Below, one piece after another: positions 35,535-45,541 of a DNA stretch of 64,000 nucleotides. Where the stretch lies: positions 1 to 64,000 of the forward strand of contig CAWEYO010000021.1 of NCBI GenBank assembly GCA_963813315.1, given 5' to 3'. Each line of letters starts with the position of its first letter. The stretch's first letter is position 1. The notes beneath the pieces were generated by a model. It was not told the DNA's origin, ran no database searches, and was given only the letters and a program-made list of their open reading frames with translations. Source of the DNA: CAWEYO01 sp963813315. GTDB lineage: Bacteria > Pseudomonadota > Alphaproteobacteria > Rhizobiales > Rhizobiaceae. The translations under genes were made by a program, and so were the position numbers.

Positions 35535-36137
35535 ATGGCTTTCGAATTGCCGGAACTGCCTTACGACTATGAAGCACTGCAACCTTACATGTCCAAAGAA
35601 ACTCTCGAGTATCATCACGACAAGCACCACAAGGCTTATGTGGACAACGGCAACAAGCTCGCCGTGGAAGCCGGCATGGACAAGCTGTCGCTGAAGGAGA
35701 TCATCGAGCAATCCTTTGGCAAGAATGCCGGGCTCTTCAACAATGCCGGCCAGCACTACAATCACATCCATTTCTGGAAGTGGATGAAGAAGGGCGGCGG
35801 CGGCAACAAGCTGCCGGGCGCTTTGCAGAAGGCCGTCGACAGCGATCTCGGCGGATACGACAAGTTCAAGGCCGATTTCATCGCGGCCGGAACCACGCAG
35901 TTCGGCTCGGGCTGGGCCTGGCTCTCGGTAAAAGACGGCAAACTGGCGATTTCCAAGACGCCGAACGGCGAGAACCCGCTGGTTCATGGCGCGTCGCCGA
36001 TCCTCGGTGTCGATGTTTGGGAGCATTCCTACTACATCGACTACCGCAATGCCCGGCCGAAATACCTGGAGGCGTTTGTCGACAATCTGATCAACTGGGA
36101 CCACGTGCTGGAACTCTATGAAAAGGCCGCGAAATAG
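35535..36137 (+). CDS. sodB: Superoxide dismutase (Fe/Mn type)
   Basis: A 200-residue SOD. Metal ligands are visible: first His in YHHDKHHKAYVDN, second in AGQHYNHIHFWKWM, Asp and last His in DVWEHSYYIDY. The Gln of NNAGQHYNH and overall sequence fit cytoplasmic iron SODs. AAGGAG lies before ATG 35535 and a terminator follows directly, so it is probably a single-gene transcript. Confidence 0.95.
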   Translation: MAFELPELPYDYEALQPYMSKETLEYHHDKHHKAYVDNGNKLAVEAGMDKLSLKEIIEQSFGKNAGLFNNAGQHYNHIHFWKWMKKGGGGNKLPGALQKAVDSDLGGYDKFKADFIAAGTTQFGSGWAWLSVKDGKLAISKTPNGENPLVHGASPILGVDVWEHSYYIDYRNARPKYLEAFVDNLINWDHVLELYEKAAK

Positions 36138-36154
36138 CGCCTCGCGGTTCCAGG

Positions 36155-36187
36155 ATAAAAAGGCTCCGTTGCACGGGGCCTTTTTTC
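36155..36187 (+). terminator. Rho-independent terminator after sodB
   Basis: AAAAAGGCTCCG and CGGGGCCTTTTTT pair around TTGCA and the stem ends in a T run, about 20 bases after the sodB stop. Confidence 0.88.
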
Positions 36188-36309
36188 GTTTCGGCTGCGG
36201 CGGAAGTTTCACAAAACCGTGAAGACAGAGGGCGGGAATTTCTGATCCAATGGCGCCGTTAGCAAATCTGGGCCGGTCTTTCCATTTCCACAAATTTTGG
36301 AGGAAGTTC

Positions 36310-36750
36310 ATGAGAAAGCTTGTAATCGCCATCTCCTTGCTCGCGCTGGCCGGAACGGCTGCTCTCGCGGACCCGATTGCCGACCGCAAGGCACTCATGA
36401 AAGCGAATGGAAAAGCAGCCGGGATGCTGGCTCCAATGGTCAAGGGGGAGAAGCCTTTCGATGCCGCGGTCGTTCTTGAAGCGCTGACGACAATCAACGG
36501 AAACGCGCAGAAGATCGATGTCGTCGCACTGTTCCCCCCTGGAACCGAAACGGGCGGTGAGACGACGGCATCACCGAAGATCTGGCAGGACATGGCCGAT
36601 TTCCAGGCCAGGGTCGACAAGTTCAAGGCGGATGCGGCCGCTGCAGCTGCTGCACCCGCCAAAGACCTCGATGCGCTGAAAACCCAGTTCGAAGGGCTCG
36701 GAAAGAATTGCGGCGGCTGCCACGAAAACTTCCGTGTCAAGAAGGGCTAG
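36310..36750 (+). CDS. Cytochrome c-prime (periplasmic)
   Basis: A 146-residue protein with a cleavable signal (ending GTAALADPI), a four-helix-bundle body, and a single C-terminal heme motif CGGCH near residue 135, the layout of cytochrome c'. Proteins of this class bind NO or act in electron transfer in the periplasm. GGAGG lies eight bases before ATG 36310. The following cytochrome gene starts 24 bases later, so the two are co-transcribed. Confidence 0.9.
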   Translation: MRKLVIAISLLALAGTAALADPIADRKALMKANGKAAGMLAPMVKGEKPFDAAVVLEALTTINGNAQKIDVVALFPPGTETGGETTASPKIWQDMADFQARVDKFKADAAAAAAAPAKDLDALKTQFEGLGKNCGGCHENFRVKKG

Positions 36751-36774
36751 AGCATCGGTGCATCCGCCCGCTCG

Positions 36775-37731
36775 ATGCGTTTGATACGGAAAGTCGCCGC
36801 CGCCATTGCCGTGCTGGCTGGCGTCGGCGCCGCGGCCCTGTGGTTTCTGTCTGCCCCCACGCGTCTTGACGCCGAAACGGTCGCGACCCTCGGAAACGGC
36901 GATGCGACGAGAGGCAAGCGCATTTTCTGGGCAGGCGGCTGCACCTCGTGCCACGCCCGGCCGAAGTCCGAGGGCCCGGCAAGGCTGGAACTGGCGGGCG
37001 GCCTCGCGCTCAAGACGCCGTTCGGGACGTTCGTCGCGCCAAACATTTCCACCGATCCCGACGACGGAATCGGAGCATGGACCGTCAAGGACTTCGCCGA
37101 TGCGGTGTTGCACGGGGTCTCGCCCGAGGGCGAACATTACTATCCGGCATTTCCGTATTCTTCATACACGCGCATGAGGCCGCAAGACGTCGCCGACCTC
37201 TACGCATTCATGAAGACACTGCCGCCGGTCGCGGGAAAAGCGCCGGGTCATCAAATAGGCTTCCCCTTCAACGTTAGGCGCGCTCTAGGCTTGTGGAAGC
37301 TTTTCTATCTCAGCGACGAGCCGGTCGTGACGCTTGACAGCGGCTCGCCCGAAAGCGTGCGGACAGGACAGTATCTGGTCGAAGGCCCCGGCCATTGCGG
37401 CGAGTGCCATACACCGCGGCAATTCACCGGTGGGCTCAAGAAGGGTCAATGGCTGGCGGGAGCCGTCGCCGCCGAGGGAGAGGGGATCGTGCCCAATATT
37501 ACTTCCGGCGAGGGCGGCATCGGCGGCTGGTCGGAGAGCGACATTGCCGGGTTCCTCGAAACCGGCTTCACGCCGGACTTCGATACTGTGAGCGGCGCAA
37601 TGGTCGCGGTCCAGAGGAACATGGCCGAGCTGTCGCCGGAGGATCGCGCCGCGATTGCCGCCTATTTGAAAGCTGTACCGCCGCATCCAAACGGATATCC
37701 AGCGCGCCGGCCGGATAAATCCGCGCTCTAA
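36775..37731 (+). CDS. Diheme c-type cytochrome, membrane-anchored
   Basis: A 318-residue protein with an N-terminal hydrophobic anchor (residues 5-27) and two cytochrome c domains, with heme motifs CTSCH near residue 56 and CGECH near 209. Axial Met candidates are present in the FMKTLP and AMVAVQ regions. It resembles the diheme subunits that carry electrons from periplasmic dehydrogenases to oxidases, but no such dehydrogenase gene is nearby. Follows cytochrome c' closely. Confidence 0.88.
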   Translation: MRLIRKVAAAIAVLAGVGAAALWFLSAPTRLDAETVATLGNGDATRGKRIFWAGGCTSCHARPKSEGPARLELAGGLALKTPFGTFVAPNISTDPDDGIGAWTVKDFADAVLHGVSPEGEHYYPAFPYSSYTRMRPQDVADLYAFMKTLPPVAGKAPGHQIGFPFNVRRALGLWKLFYLSDEPVVTLDSGSPESVRTGQYLVEGPGHCGECHTPRQFTGGLKKGQWLAGAVAAEGEGIVPNITSGEGGIGGWSESDIAGFLETGFTPDFDTVSGAMVAVQRNMAELSPEDRAAIAAYLKAVPPHPNGYPARRPDKSAL

Positions 37732-37794
37732 ACCTTGGTCCAAGGCCGAGGGCCGGCGCGTAGGGTTTCGCTGATCGCCAATGTTGCAGGACGA

Positions 37795-37861
37795 GCAAGG
37801 CATCGATGACAGCCGATCTCCCCCCTTGCGAGGGAGATGTCCGGCAGGACAGAGAGGGGCG
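37795..37861. repeat. REP-like palindromic repeat
   Basis: GCAAGGCATCGATGACAGCC followed by GATCTCCCCCCTTGCGAGGG and AGATGTCCGGCAGGACAGAG: almost identical to 16861-16926. An ATCGCCAA segment lies just upstream. Between the convergent cytochrome and oligopeptidase genes. Confidence 0.85.
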
Positions 37862-37930
37862 CGAAGAAATGCCCATGTTCGCAATTCCGCACCAACCTGA
37901 TCAGCGGCGAGGCGATGCGGATCGCCGCCC

Positions 37931-40038
37931 CTAGAATGCGCCGGTCTTGCCTGTCGCCTTCAACGCGAAAGCGTAGGTGAAAGCAATTTCTTCAAGCCGC
38001 GAAAACCGTCCTGATGCTCCGGCATGGCCGGCGTCCATATTGATCTTGAAGATAACCGGACTGTCGCCGGTCTTGCATGCGCGAAGGCGGGCGACCCACT
38101 TCGCCGGCTCCCAGTAGGTGACGCGCGGGTCGGTCAAGCCGGCCGCCGCCAGGATGGGCGGATAGGCCAGCGCGGCGACATTGTCGTAGGGGGAATAGGC
38201 CGCGATCGTCCGAAAGTCGGCTTCCGACTGGATCGGGTTACCCCATTCCGGCCATTCCGGCGGCGTCAGCGGAAGCGTGTCGTCAAGCATTGTCGTCAGG
38301 ACGTCGACAAAGGGCACCTCGGCGATGATGGCGCCGAAGGCTTCCGGAGCCATGTTGGCGACGGCGCCCATCAGCATCCCGCCGGCGGAGGCGCCCTGAG
38401 CAACGATACGGTCATGCGAAGTATAGTTTTCGGCCACGAGTTGGCGTGCAACAGCGATGAAGTCGTGGAACGTATTCGTCTTCTTCGCGCGCTTGCCGTC
38501 CTCGTACCACGAATACCCCTTGTCCTTGCCGCCGCGGATGTGCGCGATGGCGTAGACGAACCCGCGCTCGACAAGCGACAGGCAGTTGGTATTGAAAGCG
38601 GCTGGTACGGCAATGCCGTAGGATCCGTAGCCGTACAGCAGGCAGGGCGCCGAGCCGTCCAGCGGCGTGTCGCGGTGATGAATGAGCGATACGGGAACCA
38701 GCTCTCCGTCATGCGAGGGGGCCATCAGGCGGCGCGTCACATAGCTTTCAGGGTCATGACCAGACGGTACTTCCTGGGTCTTCAGGAGTACCCGCTCGCG
38801 CGTGCGCATGTTGTAGTCGAAAACCTGCGCGGGAGTGGTCATGGACGAATAGGTGAAGCGCATGATGTCGGTGTCGTATTCAAACGACCCGGAGAGGCCG
38901 AGCGAAAAGGCCTCCTCATCGAACGCAATCAGATGCTCTTCGCCATTCGAGCGATCACGAATGACGATGCGCGGCAGTCCGTCCTTGCGTTCCAGCCTCA
39001 CCAGGAAATCCCTGAACGAAAGGATCGAGAGGATCAGCCGGCCCGGTTCATGCGGCACGAGTTCCTGCCAGTTGGCGCGGGAGGGGTCGGAAACCGGCGC
39101 GGTGACGATCTTGAAGTCCTTGGCGCCGTCGGCGTTGGTAAGGATGAAGAAAATTCGCCGCCTTCCTCAAGATCATATTGCAGGCCGGTTTCACGCGGCG
39201 AAACGACAAGCGGCGTGCCGAGAGGGTCGTCGGCTGAGAGGATGCGATATTCCGACGTCTCATGATCATTGATGGATATGAAGATCCATTCATTGCTGCG
39301 CGTACCGCCCACGCTCATGAAAAAGCCTGGATCACTCTCCTCGTAGATCAGCCGGTCGCCGCTGCTTTCCATTCCGATGTCATGGAAGAAGATTTTCGAA
39401 GGCCGGTGGCTGGCGTCGACGCGGGTGTAGAAGAACCCGTCATTGGCGGCGCTCCAAACGCCGGAGCCGCCGGTATCGGCAACCCGGTCATCAAGATCGC
39501 CGCCGCTGACAACGTCCCGGACACGCAGCGCGAAGAACTCGGAGCCCATGTCGTCGAAGGCCCAGAGCAGGCGGCGGTGGTCGGACGAATGATCGACCCC
39601 GCCGATCCGGAAATAGGCCTTGCCTTCGGCTTCGTGATCGCCGTCAAGGACGATCTCCTCCGGGCCTCCGTCGCGGGGCGTTCGGAAATAACGCGGCTGC
39701 TCGCCGCCAAGCTTGAAGGACGATCCATAGGCATAAGGCCCGTCCTTCATCGGCACGGTGCTGTCGTCTTCCTTGATTCGCCCTTTCATTTCCGCAAAGA
39801 GCGTCTTTCGCAGCTCGGCCGTATCGTCCATGAGGGCCGCCTGATAGGCGTTCTCGGCTTCCAGGTGGGAGCGGATTGCCGGATCGAGGGCTGCCGGATT
39901 CCTGAAGACCTCCTGCCAGTTCTCCGCCCGCAGCCACGCATATTCGTCGATGCGCGTGATGTCGTGCCGCGTATCGGCGTGCGGCCTGCGCTCGGTCTGC
40001 GGCGGGGTCAGTGAAGGGAATGCGATGTTCTTTTTCAT
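37931..40038 (-). pseudogene. Oligopeptidase B (prolyl oligopeptidase family), frameshifted
   Basis: A serine peptidase of family S9 cutting after basic residues in short peptides. The N-terminal frame from ATG 40038 carries the beta-propeller (DEYAWLRAENW, KEDDSTVPMKDGPYAYG, FFYTRVDASHRPSKIFFHD). Around 39147-39153 (GAATTTTCTTC) the frame breaks after EEGGEF; adding one T restores FILTNADGAKD and the second frame, which runs through the hydrolase domain (YGYGSYG, Ser in VAQGASAGGMLMG, Asp in GLTDPRV, His in DAGHAGASGRF) to 37931. A single homopolymer indel; sequencing error is possible. Confidence 0.88.
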
Positions 40039-40199
40039 TCTTGCCAATTTTCGACAATTCTTGGATGCAAGTGAACACGCCGGCCGGCGCCGGTTCAAGT
40101 GGGCATCCGGTTTGACTTCGAAAATCCGGCCCGCGCGGCTAGAGCAGCGGACGCATCGATGGAATCAGATGGAATCGCTGCTGCTCTATCTCTTTGTTT

Positions 40200-40250
40200 G
40201 AGCATCGGATTTTCGCGAAACCGGTTCCCACTTTGGTGTCCGATGCTCTG
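40200..40250. repeat. Palindromic repeat with GAGCATCGGA arms
   Basis: GAGCATCGGATTTTCGCGAA at the start and TCCGATGCTC at the end form a 10-bp stem around CCGGTTCCCACTTTGGTG. A second copy is at 50381-50430, also preceded by TGTTT. Lies between ptrB-like and msrB genes. Confidence 0.8.
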
Positions 40251-40257
40251 TGCGCGG

Positions 40258-40665
40258 CTACTTCTTCTCGAAGTCGAGCGCGGTGCCGTTCATGCAATAG
40301 CGCAGGCCGGTAGGATTCGGGCCGTCCTCGAAGACATGGCCAAGATGGCCGTCGCAATCAGCGCAGCGTATCTCGGTGCGGGACATGAACAAAGACCGGT
40401 CCTTGTGCTCCGAAACTGCGTCCGGCACCATCGGTGCGTAGAAACTCGGCCACCCGGTGCCCGAATCGAATTTCGTTTCAGAACTGAACAGCGGCTTGCC
40501 GCAGCCGGCGCAGTGATAGATTCCCTTCTCCTTGGTGTCCCAATTCGGGCCGGTGAAGGCGCGCTCGGTGCCATGCTTGCGCAACACATCGTATTGCTCC
40601 GGCGTCAGTTCCGTGCGCCATTCGGCGTCGGTCTTGTCGATTTTCATTTTGGTATCGCCGGTCAT
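40258..40665 (-). CDS. msrB: Peptide methionine-R-sulfoxide reductase
   Basis: A 135-residue MsrB repairing methionine-R-sulfoxide with thioredoxin. Structural zinc cysteines CAGC and CADC, the GTGWPSF substrate block, GHLGHVFEDGP and the catalytic Cys in RYCMNGTAL are all present. Full length, cytoplasmic. The second ATG (M7) is an alternative start. Confidence 0.95.
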   Translation of the reverse strand: MTGDTKMKIDKTDAEWRTELTPEQYDVLRKHGTERAFTGPNWDTKEKGIYHCAGCGKPLFSSETKFDSGTGWPSFYAPMVPDAVSEHKDRSLFMSRTEIRCADCDGHLGHVFEDGPNPTGLRYCMNGTALDFEKK

Positions 40666-40844
40666 GGGATTTCTCCGTCGTTTGCCTCAAATGTAGTGCG
40701 AAACTCGATATTGCAAAATAACAAGACAGTGCATTTGGAGTTGAGTTGAGATAAGGCGCTCCAAAGCACCTGCGGCTTGTCGCCGGAATGGTGAGAGGCT
40801 ATGCCACTGGCAAGCCAGGAACAAACCGGACCGGGACAAGAGGA

Positions 40845-43187
40845 ATGGCAACCGGAGCGCAGTCGCTCACATTCTTCGCACTGATGCTGCCATTTGTCGG
40901 CGCCGCCCTGGCGCCTTCGCTGACACGCCTGTTCAAGCATCGCGCGGCATGGCTTCTGGCCGCAATCCCCCTGTGGATATTCGTCCATCTTGCAGGCTTC
41001 CTGGAGCCGGTCTCGGCAGGAAATGCGATCAGCGGAGGTTACCCGTGGATCCCGAGCCTCGATGTCGCATTCTCATGGTATCTGGACGGGCTGTCGCTCA
41101 CCTTTGCGTTGATGATCTCCGGCATCGGAACGCTGATAGTGCTCTATTCCGGCGGCTACCTGAGAGGCCATCCGCAACAGGGGCGCTTTTTCTCCTTCAT
41201 GCTGATGTTCATGGGCGCCATGCAGGGACTGGTGCTGGCTGATTCGTTTCTGATGCTGTTCGTGTTTTGGGAACTGACCTCGATCACCTCGTTTCTGCTG
41301 ATTGGGTTCGACAGTGCACGTGAGCCGGCACGCCGGGCAGCACTTCAGGCGCTGATCGTGACCGGGGCGGGTGGACTATCGTTGCTTGCCGGGCTTCTTC
41401 TGGTCCGGAGCGCCACCGGATACAGCGAACTTTCCTCGCTGCTGCAGTCCGGCTCGATGCTGCGAGACAGCCCGGTCTATCTTGCCGCGCTTGCTCTTGT
41501 GCTCGGCGGCGCCTTCACCAAATCGGCGCAAGTGCCATTCCATTTCTGGCTGCCCAACGCGATGGAGGCGCCGACACCGGTCTCGGCCTATCTTCATTCA
41601 GCGACGATGGTGAAGGCCGGCGTCTATCTGGTCATGCGGCTCAATCCGGTGATGGGCGACACCGTGGCCTGGGAGACCATCCTGCCGCTTTTCGGCGGGG
41701 CGACGCTGATGACCGGGGCAGTGCTGGCGATGCGTCAGACCGATCTGAAGCTGATGCTCGCCTATACGACCGTGGGTTCGCTCGGGCTCATGGTGATGCT
41801 GACCGGGTACGGTTCGCAAAAAGCCGTCGAGGCCGCGGTGCTCTACCTTGTCGCCCATGCCATGTTCAAGGGTGGGTTGTTCATGGTGGCTGGGCTGATC
41901 GATCATGGGACGGGCAGCCGCGACATCACCGGGCTGGGCGGATTGCGACGCGCCATGCCGCTGACCTTTGCCGCCGCTCTCCTTTCTGCGCTTTCCATGG
42001 GTGGCCTTCCTCTTTTTTTCGGTTTTCTCGCGAAGGAAGAAACCTATGCCGCGCTCGGCTTCGCTAGCGGCTGGAGCACCATGCTGACGATCGCGGCGAT
42101 TTTCGCAAACGCGCTAATGTTTGCAATCGGCTTCCTTGTCGGACTGAAACCATTCACTGGTCCCGCCGGACCGATTCATGCACATGAAGGCCCCGCGCTC
42201 ATGTGGATCGGGCCGCTGCTGCTTGCCATCCTCGGAACGCTGGCGGCGCTGCTCTCGCCGGCGACGCACATGCTGATATCGAGCCCCATGGCGAGTGCGG
42301 TGGCCGGAGTGCCCATCGCGGTGGAAATCTCCTCGGCCCCGCATCCCGGGATCCCGGTGCTCTTGTCGGCGGTGACTATCGCGCTGGGCATTGCGGCCTA
42401 TCGTGGTGGCGAGCGGCTGCGGATTCTCGTCGCCAAAATCCTGACGGGGATCGGCTGGGGGCCTGATCGCGGCTTCGATCAGGTGATGCGCGCGCTGCTG
42501 CGGGCCTCACATGCGGTAACGGGGGTGATCCACAACGGCCGCCTCGACGTCTACCTGACCGTCACCTTCGTCGTGGTCGCGCTGGCGATTCTTGTTCCGA
42601 TTGCTCTTTTCTCGGAATTTCCGGCAGTGCCCGATTTTCCGGCGCTGGCCTTCTACGAGTGGACTGTTATCGCCATCGCCGTCATCGGCCTCGGGGCGAT
42701 CATACAGGCGAAGGACCGTCTTACCGCGATCGTTTCACTTGGCATCCAGGGGTTCGCGGTCGCGCTGCTCTACATGCTGCTTGGCGCACCCGACCTCTCG
42801 TTCACGCAGTTCATGGTAGAGACGTTGTCGGTCGTCATCCTGGCGCTGGTGATAACCAGGTTGAGGCTCTCGCCGTCGGATCATCGTCCCGCCGGACAGA
42901 AACTGCTCGACTTCGCCATTTCGCTTGCGTGCGGCGCGGGTTTTGGACTGCTGCTGCTGAAGGTCGTGCAACTGCCTTTCGACCGCACTCTGACCGCCTT
43001 CTTCAACGCCCATGCGAAGGTCGACGCGCATGGCCGCAACATCGTCAATGTTATCATCGTCGATTTTCGCGGCATGGACACTCTGGGCGAGATCGCCGTG
43101 GTCATGATCGCCGGACTTGCAATTCTCGCGCTCGTCCGCATTCGCGTGCCCCGCGCCGTCACGGCCGGGAAGCAGGCGAAGGAGTGA
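40845..43187 (+). CDS. mrpA: Mrp/Pha antiporter subunit A
   Basis: A 780-residue membrane protein with about 20 helices, homologous to complex I NuoL. Visible: VFWELTSITSFLLIGFDSAR (Glu of the proton path), SAQVPFHFWLPNAMEAPTPV, MLAYTTVGSLGLMVM, then the C-terminal DUF4040/MrpB-like part (GAPDLSFTQFMVETLSVVIL, IIVDFRGMDTLGEI). It works only as a complex with subunits B-G, exporting Na+ or K+ in exchange for protons; in Sinorhizobium the same operon (pha) supports pH and potassium tolerance. ATG 40845 has AAGAGGA upstream. First gene of the operon. Confidence 0.93.
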   Translation: MATGAQSLTFFALMLPFVGAALAPSLTRLFKHRAAWLLAAIPLWIFVHLAGFLEPVSAGNAISGGYPWIPSLDVAFSWYLDGLSLTFALMISGIGTLIVLYSGGYLRGHPQQGRFFSFMLMFMGAMQGLVLADSFLMLFVFWELTSITSFLLIGFDSAREPARRAALQALIVTGAGGLSLLAGLLLVRSATGYSELSSLLQSGSMLRDSPVYLAALALVLGGAFTKSAQVPFHFWLPNAMEAPTPVSAYLHSATMVKAGVYLVMRLNPVMGDTVAWETILPLFGGATLMTGAVLAMRQTDLKLMLAYTTVGSLGLMVMLTGYGSQKAVEAAVLYLVAHAMFKGGLFMVAGLIDHGTGSRDITGLGGLRRAMPLTFAAALLSALSMGGLPLFFGFLAKEETYAALGFASGWSTMLTIAAIFANALMFAIGFLVGLKPFTGPAGPIHAHEGPALMWIGPLLLAILGTLAALLSPATHMLISSPMASAVAGVPIAVEISSAPHPGIPVLLSAVTIALGIAAYRGGERLRILVAKILTGIGWGPDRGFDQVMRALLRASHAVTGVIHNGRLDVYLTVTFVVVALAILVPIALFSEFPAVPDFPALAFYEWTVIAIAVIGLGAIIQAKDRLTAIVSLGIQGFAVALLYMLLGAPDLSFTQFMVETLSVVILALVITRLRLSPSDHRPAGQKLLDFAISLACGAGFGLLLLKVVQLPFDRTLTAFFNAHAKVDAHGRNIVNVIIVDFRGMDTLGEIAVVMIAGLAILALVRIRVPRAVTAGKQAKE

Positions 43188-43191
43188 TGCG

Positions 43192-43611
43192 ATGCATACG
43201 GTGATTTTCAGGACCATGGCGCCGTATCTGACCAGTCTGATGGTGCTGTTTTCGATTTTCGTCCTCCTTCGCGGGCACAATGAACCAGGCGGCGGCTTTA
43301 TCGGCGGCCTGATCGCGGCGTCGGCGTTCGCGATCTACGGGATTGCTTGCGGGGCAGTCGAGGTGCGCCGGGCTTTCTACTTCCACCCGATGGCGATTTC
43401 CGGGTTCGGCGTGCTGCTTGCGGCTCTGTCGGGCGCGCTCTCGTTTGCCTACGGCGTGCCGTTCCTCACCGGGTTGTGGACGAGTATCGACCTTTTCGGG
43501 CCGCCGATTGACCTCTCGACGGTGATGCTCTTCGACATCGGCGTTTATCTGGTCGTCGTCGGATCGATCACTTCGATCGCGCTGGCGCTCGAGGATAGGA
43601 CGGGCGGCTGA
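43192..43611 (+). CDS. mrpB: Mrp/Pha antiporter subunit B
   Basis: A 139-residue MnhB-type subunit with four helices and the signature LRGHNEPGGGFIGGLIAA. ATG 43192 follows mrpA after 4 bases, with AAGGAG upstream overlapping the mrpA end. Its last base overlaps the mrpC start. Part of the multi-subunit cation/proton antiporter in the inner membrane. Confidence 0.92.
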   Translation: MHTVIFRTMAPYLTSLMVLFSIFVLLRGHNEPGGGFIGGLIAASAFAIYGIACGAVEVRRAFYFHPMAISGFGVLLAALSGALSFAYGVPFLTGLWTSIDLFGPPIDLSTVMLFDIGVYLVVVGSITSIALALEDRTGG

Positions 43612-43988
43612 TGGAAACCGCGCTTGCCGCTCTGGTCACGGCCTTTTTCACCGCCGCCATTTATCTGATGCTCTCGAAACACATCGTCCGCATCCTGCTT
43701 GGTGTCGCAATTCTCGGCAACGCGGTAAATCTGCTGATCTTCACTTCGGGCCGGGTCCTGCGGGAGGTGCCGCCGATCATCCCGGAAGGGCTCGACATCC
43801 CTGCGACCGATGTCGCCAATCCACTGCCTCAGGCTTTGATTCTTACCGCGATCGTGATCTCGTTCTCCTTCTTCGTCTTCCTGCTCGTCCTTGCCTATCG
43901 GGCCTACCAGGAACTCGGCACGGATGAGGCGGATGCGATGCGTGTTGCCGAGCCGGAAGGCGAGGGGCTGCCGCCGATGGGTTATTGA
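43611..43988 (+). CDS. mrpC: Mrp/Pha antiporter subunit C (NuoK-like)
   Basis: A 125-residue three-helix subunit homologous to NuoK, with VRILLGVAILGNAVNLLIF and DPLPQALILTAIVI-type conserved sequence (here ANPLPQALILTAIVISF). The C-terminal tail (RVAEPEGEGLPPMGY) is soluble. Overlaps mrpB by one base. Confidence 0.92.
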   Translation: METALAALVTAFFTAAIYLMLSKHIVRILLGVAILGNAVNLLIFTSGRVLREVPPIIPEGLDIPATDVANPLPQALILTAIVISFSFFVFLLVLAYRAYQELGTDEADAMRVAEPEGEGLPPMGY

Positions 43989-43993
43989 ACGCG

Positions 43994-45541
43994 ATGGCGG
44001 CGGGCTCCCTACCGATCGAGATTTCCGGTGCCATGGTGGCCGGGGTCACTTCGACCGCCGACTGGCTTGTCGTCGCGCCGGTCGTCACATTGATCGCCTT
44101 CGGCGCCCTGCTGCTGATGTTCAGGCACGAGACGCGGGGCCAGGCTGCCATCGCGCTGATCGGGCTCGGCGCGGTGGTCGCGGCGGATGTCGGCCTTTTG
44201 AGGCGGGTCCTTGCGGAAGGACCGGTTGTGATGACCATGGGGCGTTGGCTCCCGCCTTTCGGCATATCCTTCACCGCCGACGCGCTAGGCGCATCCTTCG
44301 CCCTGGTTGCATCGACGGTGGCCTTCGTGTGCGGTTTTCTGGGGGCGAGAGCGATCGATACGACCGGGCGCCGTTACGGCTTCTATCCCTTCCTGATGCT
44401 CATGATGGCGGGCGTTAACGGCGCCTTCCTAACGGGGGATATCTTTAATCTTTATGTCTGGTTCGAGGTGTTCCTGATCTCCTCTTTCGGGCTGCTGATC
44501 CTCGGATCGCAAAGGGAGCAGATCGACGGTGCGACGAAATACGCAATCCTCAATCTTATTGCGACGACGCTCTTTCTCATCGCCACGGGTCTTCTCTACG
44601 GAACCTTCGGCACGCTCAACATGGCGGATCTGGCGCGCAAGGCTGAGGGAATGCGCGGCAGCGCCCCGCTGATGACGCTCGCCGTTCTTTATCTGCTTGC
44701 TTTCGGGATGAAGGCCGCGGCGTTTCCCGTCAATTTCTGGCTGCCGGCTTCGTATCACACGCCACGCATCGTTATTGCCGCGCTGTTTGCCGGACTGCTC
44801 ACCAAGGTGGGCGTCTATGCCCTGCTGCGTTCGCTGGTCATGATCTTTCCGGTTGAACGCGCGGCGTTATCCGGCCTGATCGGCTGGGTAGCGGCCGCCA
44901 CGATGATCCTCGGAATCATGGGCGCGCTCGCGCAGTCGGATACAAGGCGGATATTCGGCTTCGTCATAATCTCGGGCGTAGGCGTGATGCTGGCCGGTAT
45001 TTCGGTCGGCGGGATCGACGGCATTTCGGGTGCGATCCTCTATGCCATCCACTCGATGCTGGTCATGACGGCACTTTATCTCCTGGCCGGCCTGATGCGG
45101 GAGACCGGCGGCAGCTTTTCCTTGCACCACCTCGGTGGCCTCTACCACGCATCGCCTCCGCTTGCCGCGATCGCGCTGGTGCTGGTACTGGCCGTATCCG
45201 GTCTCCCGCCCGGCTCGGGTCTTTGGCCCAAAGTTCTGCTGGTGAAGGCCGCGCTCGACAGCGGCGCTTGGTGGCTGGCCTTTGCGATCCTTGCCAGCGG
45301 CTTTCTCACTACCGTCGCGCTCGGCCGCGTATTCACGCTTGCCTTCTGGCGCCAGACGGACAAACGTCACGCGCGCCAAACTCCGGCCAAAGGTTTTGCT
45401 GCGCTGGCGGCGCTGACGATCCCGATCGTGATCATCGGCCTCTACCCCGAACCGCTTATCAGGCTATCCGTCACGGCAGCTAGCGGCCTGGTCGACACTT
45501 CCGACTATATCGGCGCCGTGTTTCCGGGGGGCGCGCGGTGA
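43994..45541 (+). CDS. mrpD: Mrp/Pha antiporter subunit D (NuoN-like)
   Basis: A 515-residue proton-pump-like subunit homologous to NuoM/N. Conserved: YVWFEVFLISSFGLLILG, MKAAAFPVNFWLPASYHTPR, FGFVIISGVGVMLAG. About 14 helices. ATG 43994 follows the mrpC stop by 5 bases; a TTG at 43985 overlapping that stop is the alternative. Its end overlaps mrpE by 4 bases. Confidence 0.92.
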   Translation: MAAGSLPIEISGAMVAGVTSTADWLVVAPVVTLIAFGALLLMFRHETRGQAAIALIGLGAVVAADVGLLRRVLAEGPVVMTMGRWLPPFGISFTADALGASFALVASTVAFVCGFLGARAIDTTGRRYGFYPFLMLMMAGVNGAFLTGDIFNLYVWFEVFLISSFGLLILGSQREQIDGATKYAILNLIATTLFLIATGLLYGTFGTLNMADLARKAEGMRGSAPLMTLAVLYLLAFGMKAAAFPVNFWLPASYHTPRIVIAALFAGLLTKVGVYALLRSLVMIFPVERAALSGLIGWVAAATMILGIMGALAQSDTRRIFGFVIISGVGVMLAGISVGGIDGISGAILYAIHSMLVMTALYLLAGLMRETGGSFSLHHLGGLYHASPPLAAIALVLVLAVSGLPPGSGLWPKVLLVKAALDSGAWWLAFAILASGFLTTVALGRVFTLAFWRQTDKRHARQTPAKGFAALAALTIPIVIIGLYPEPLIRLSVTAASGLVDTSDYIGAVFPGGAR

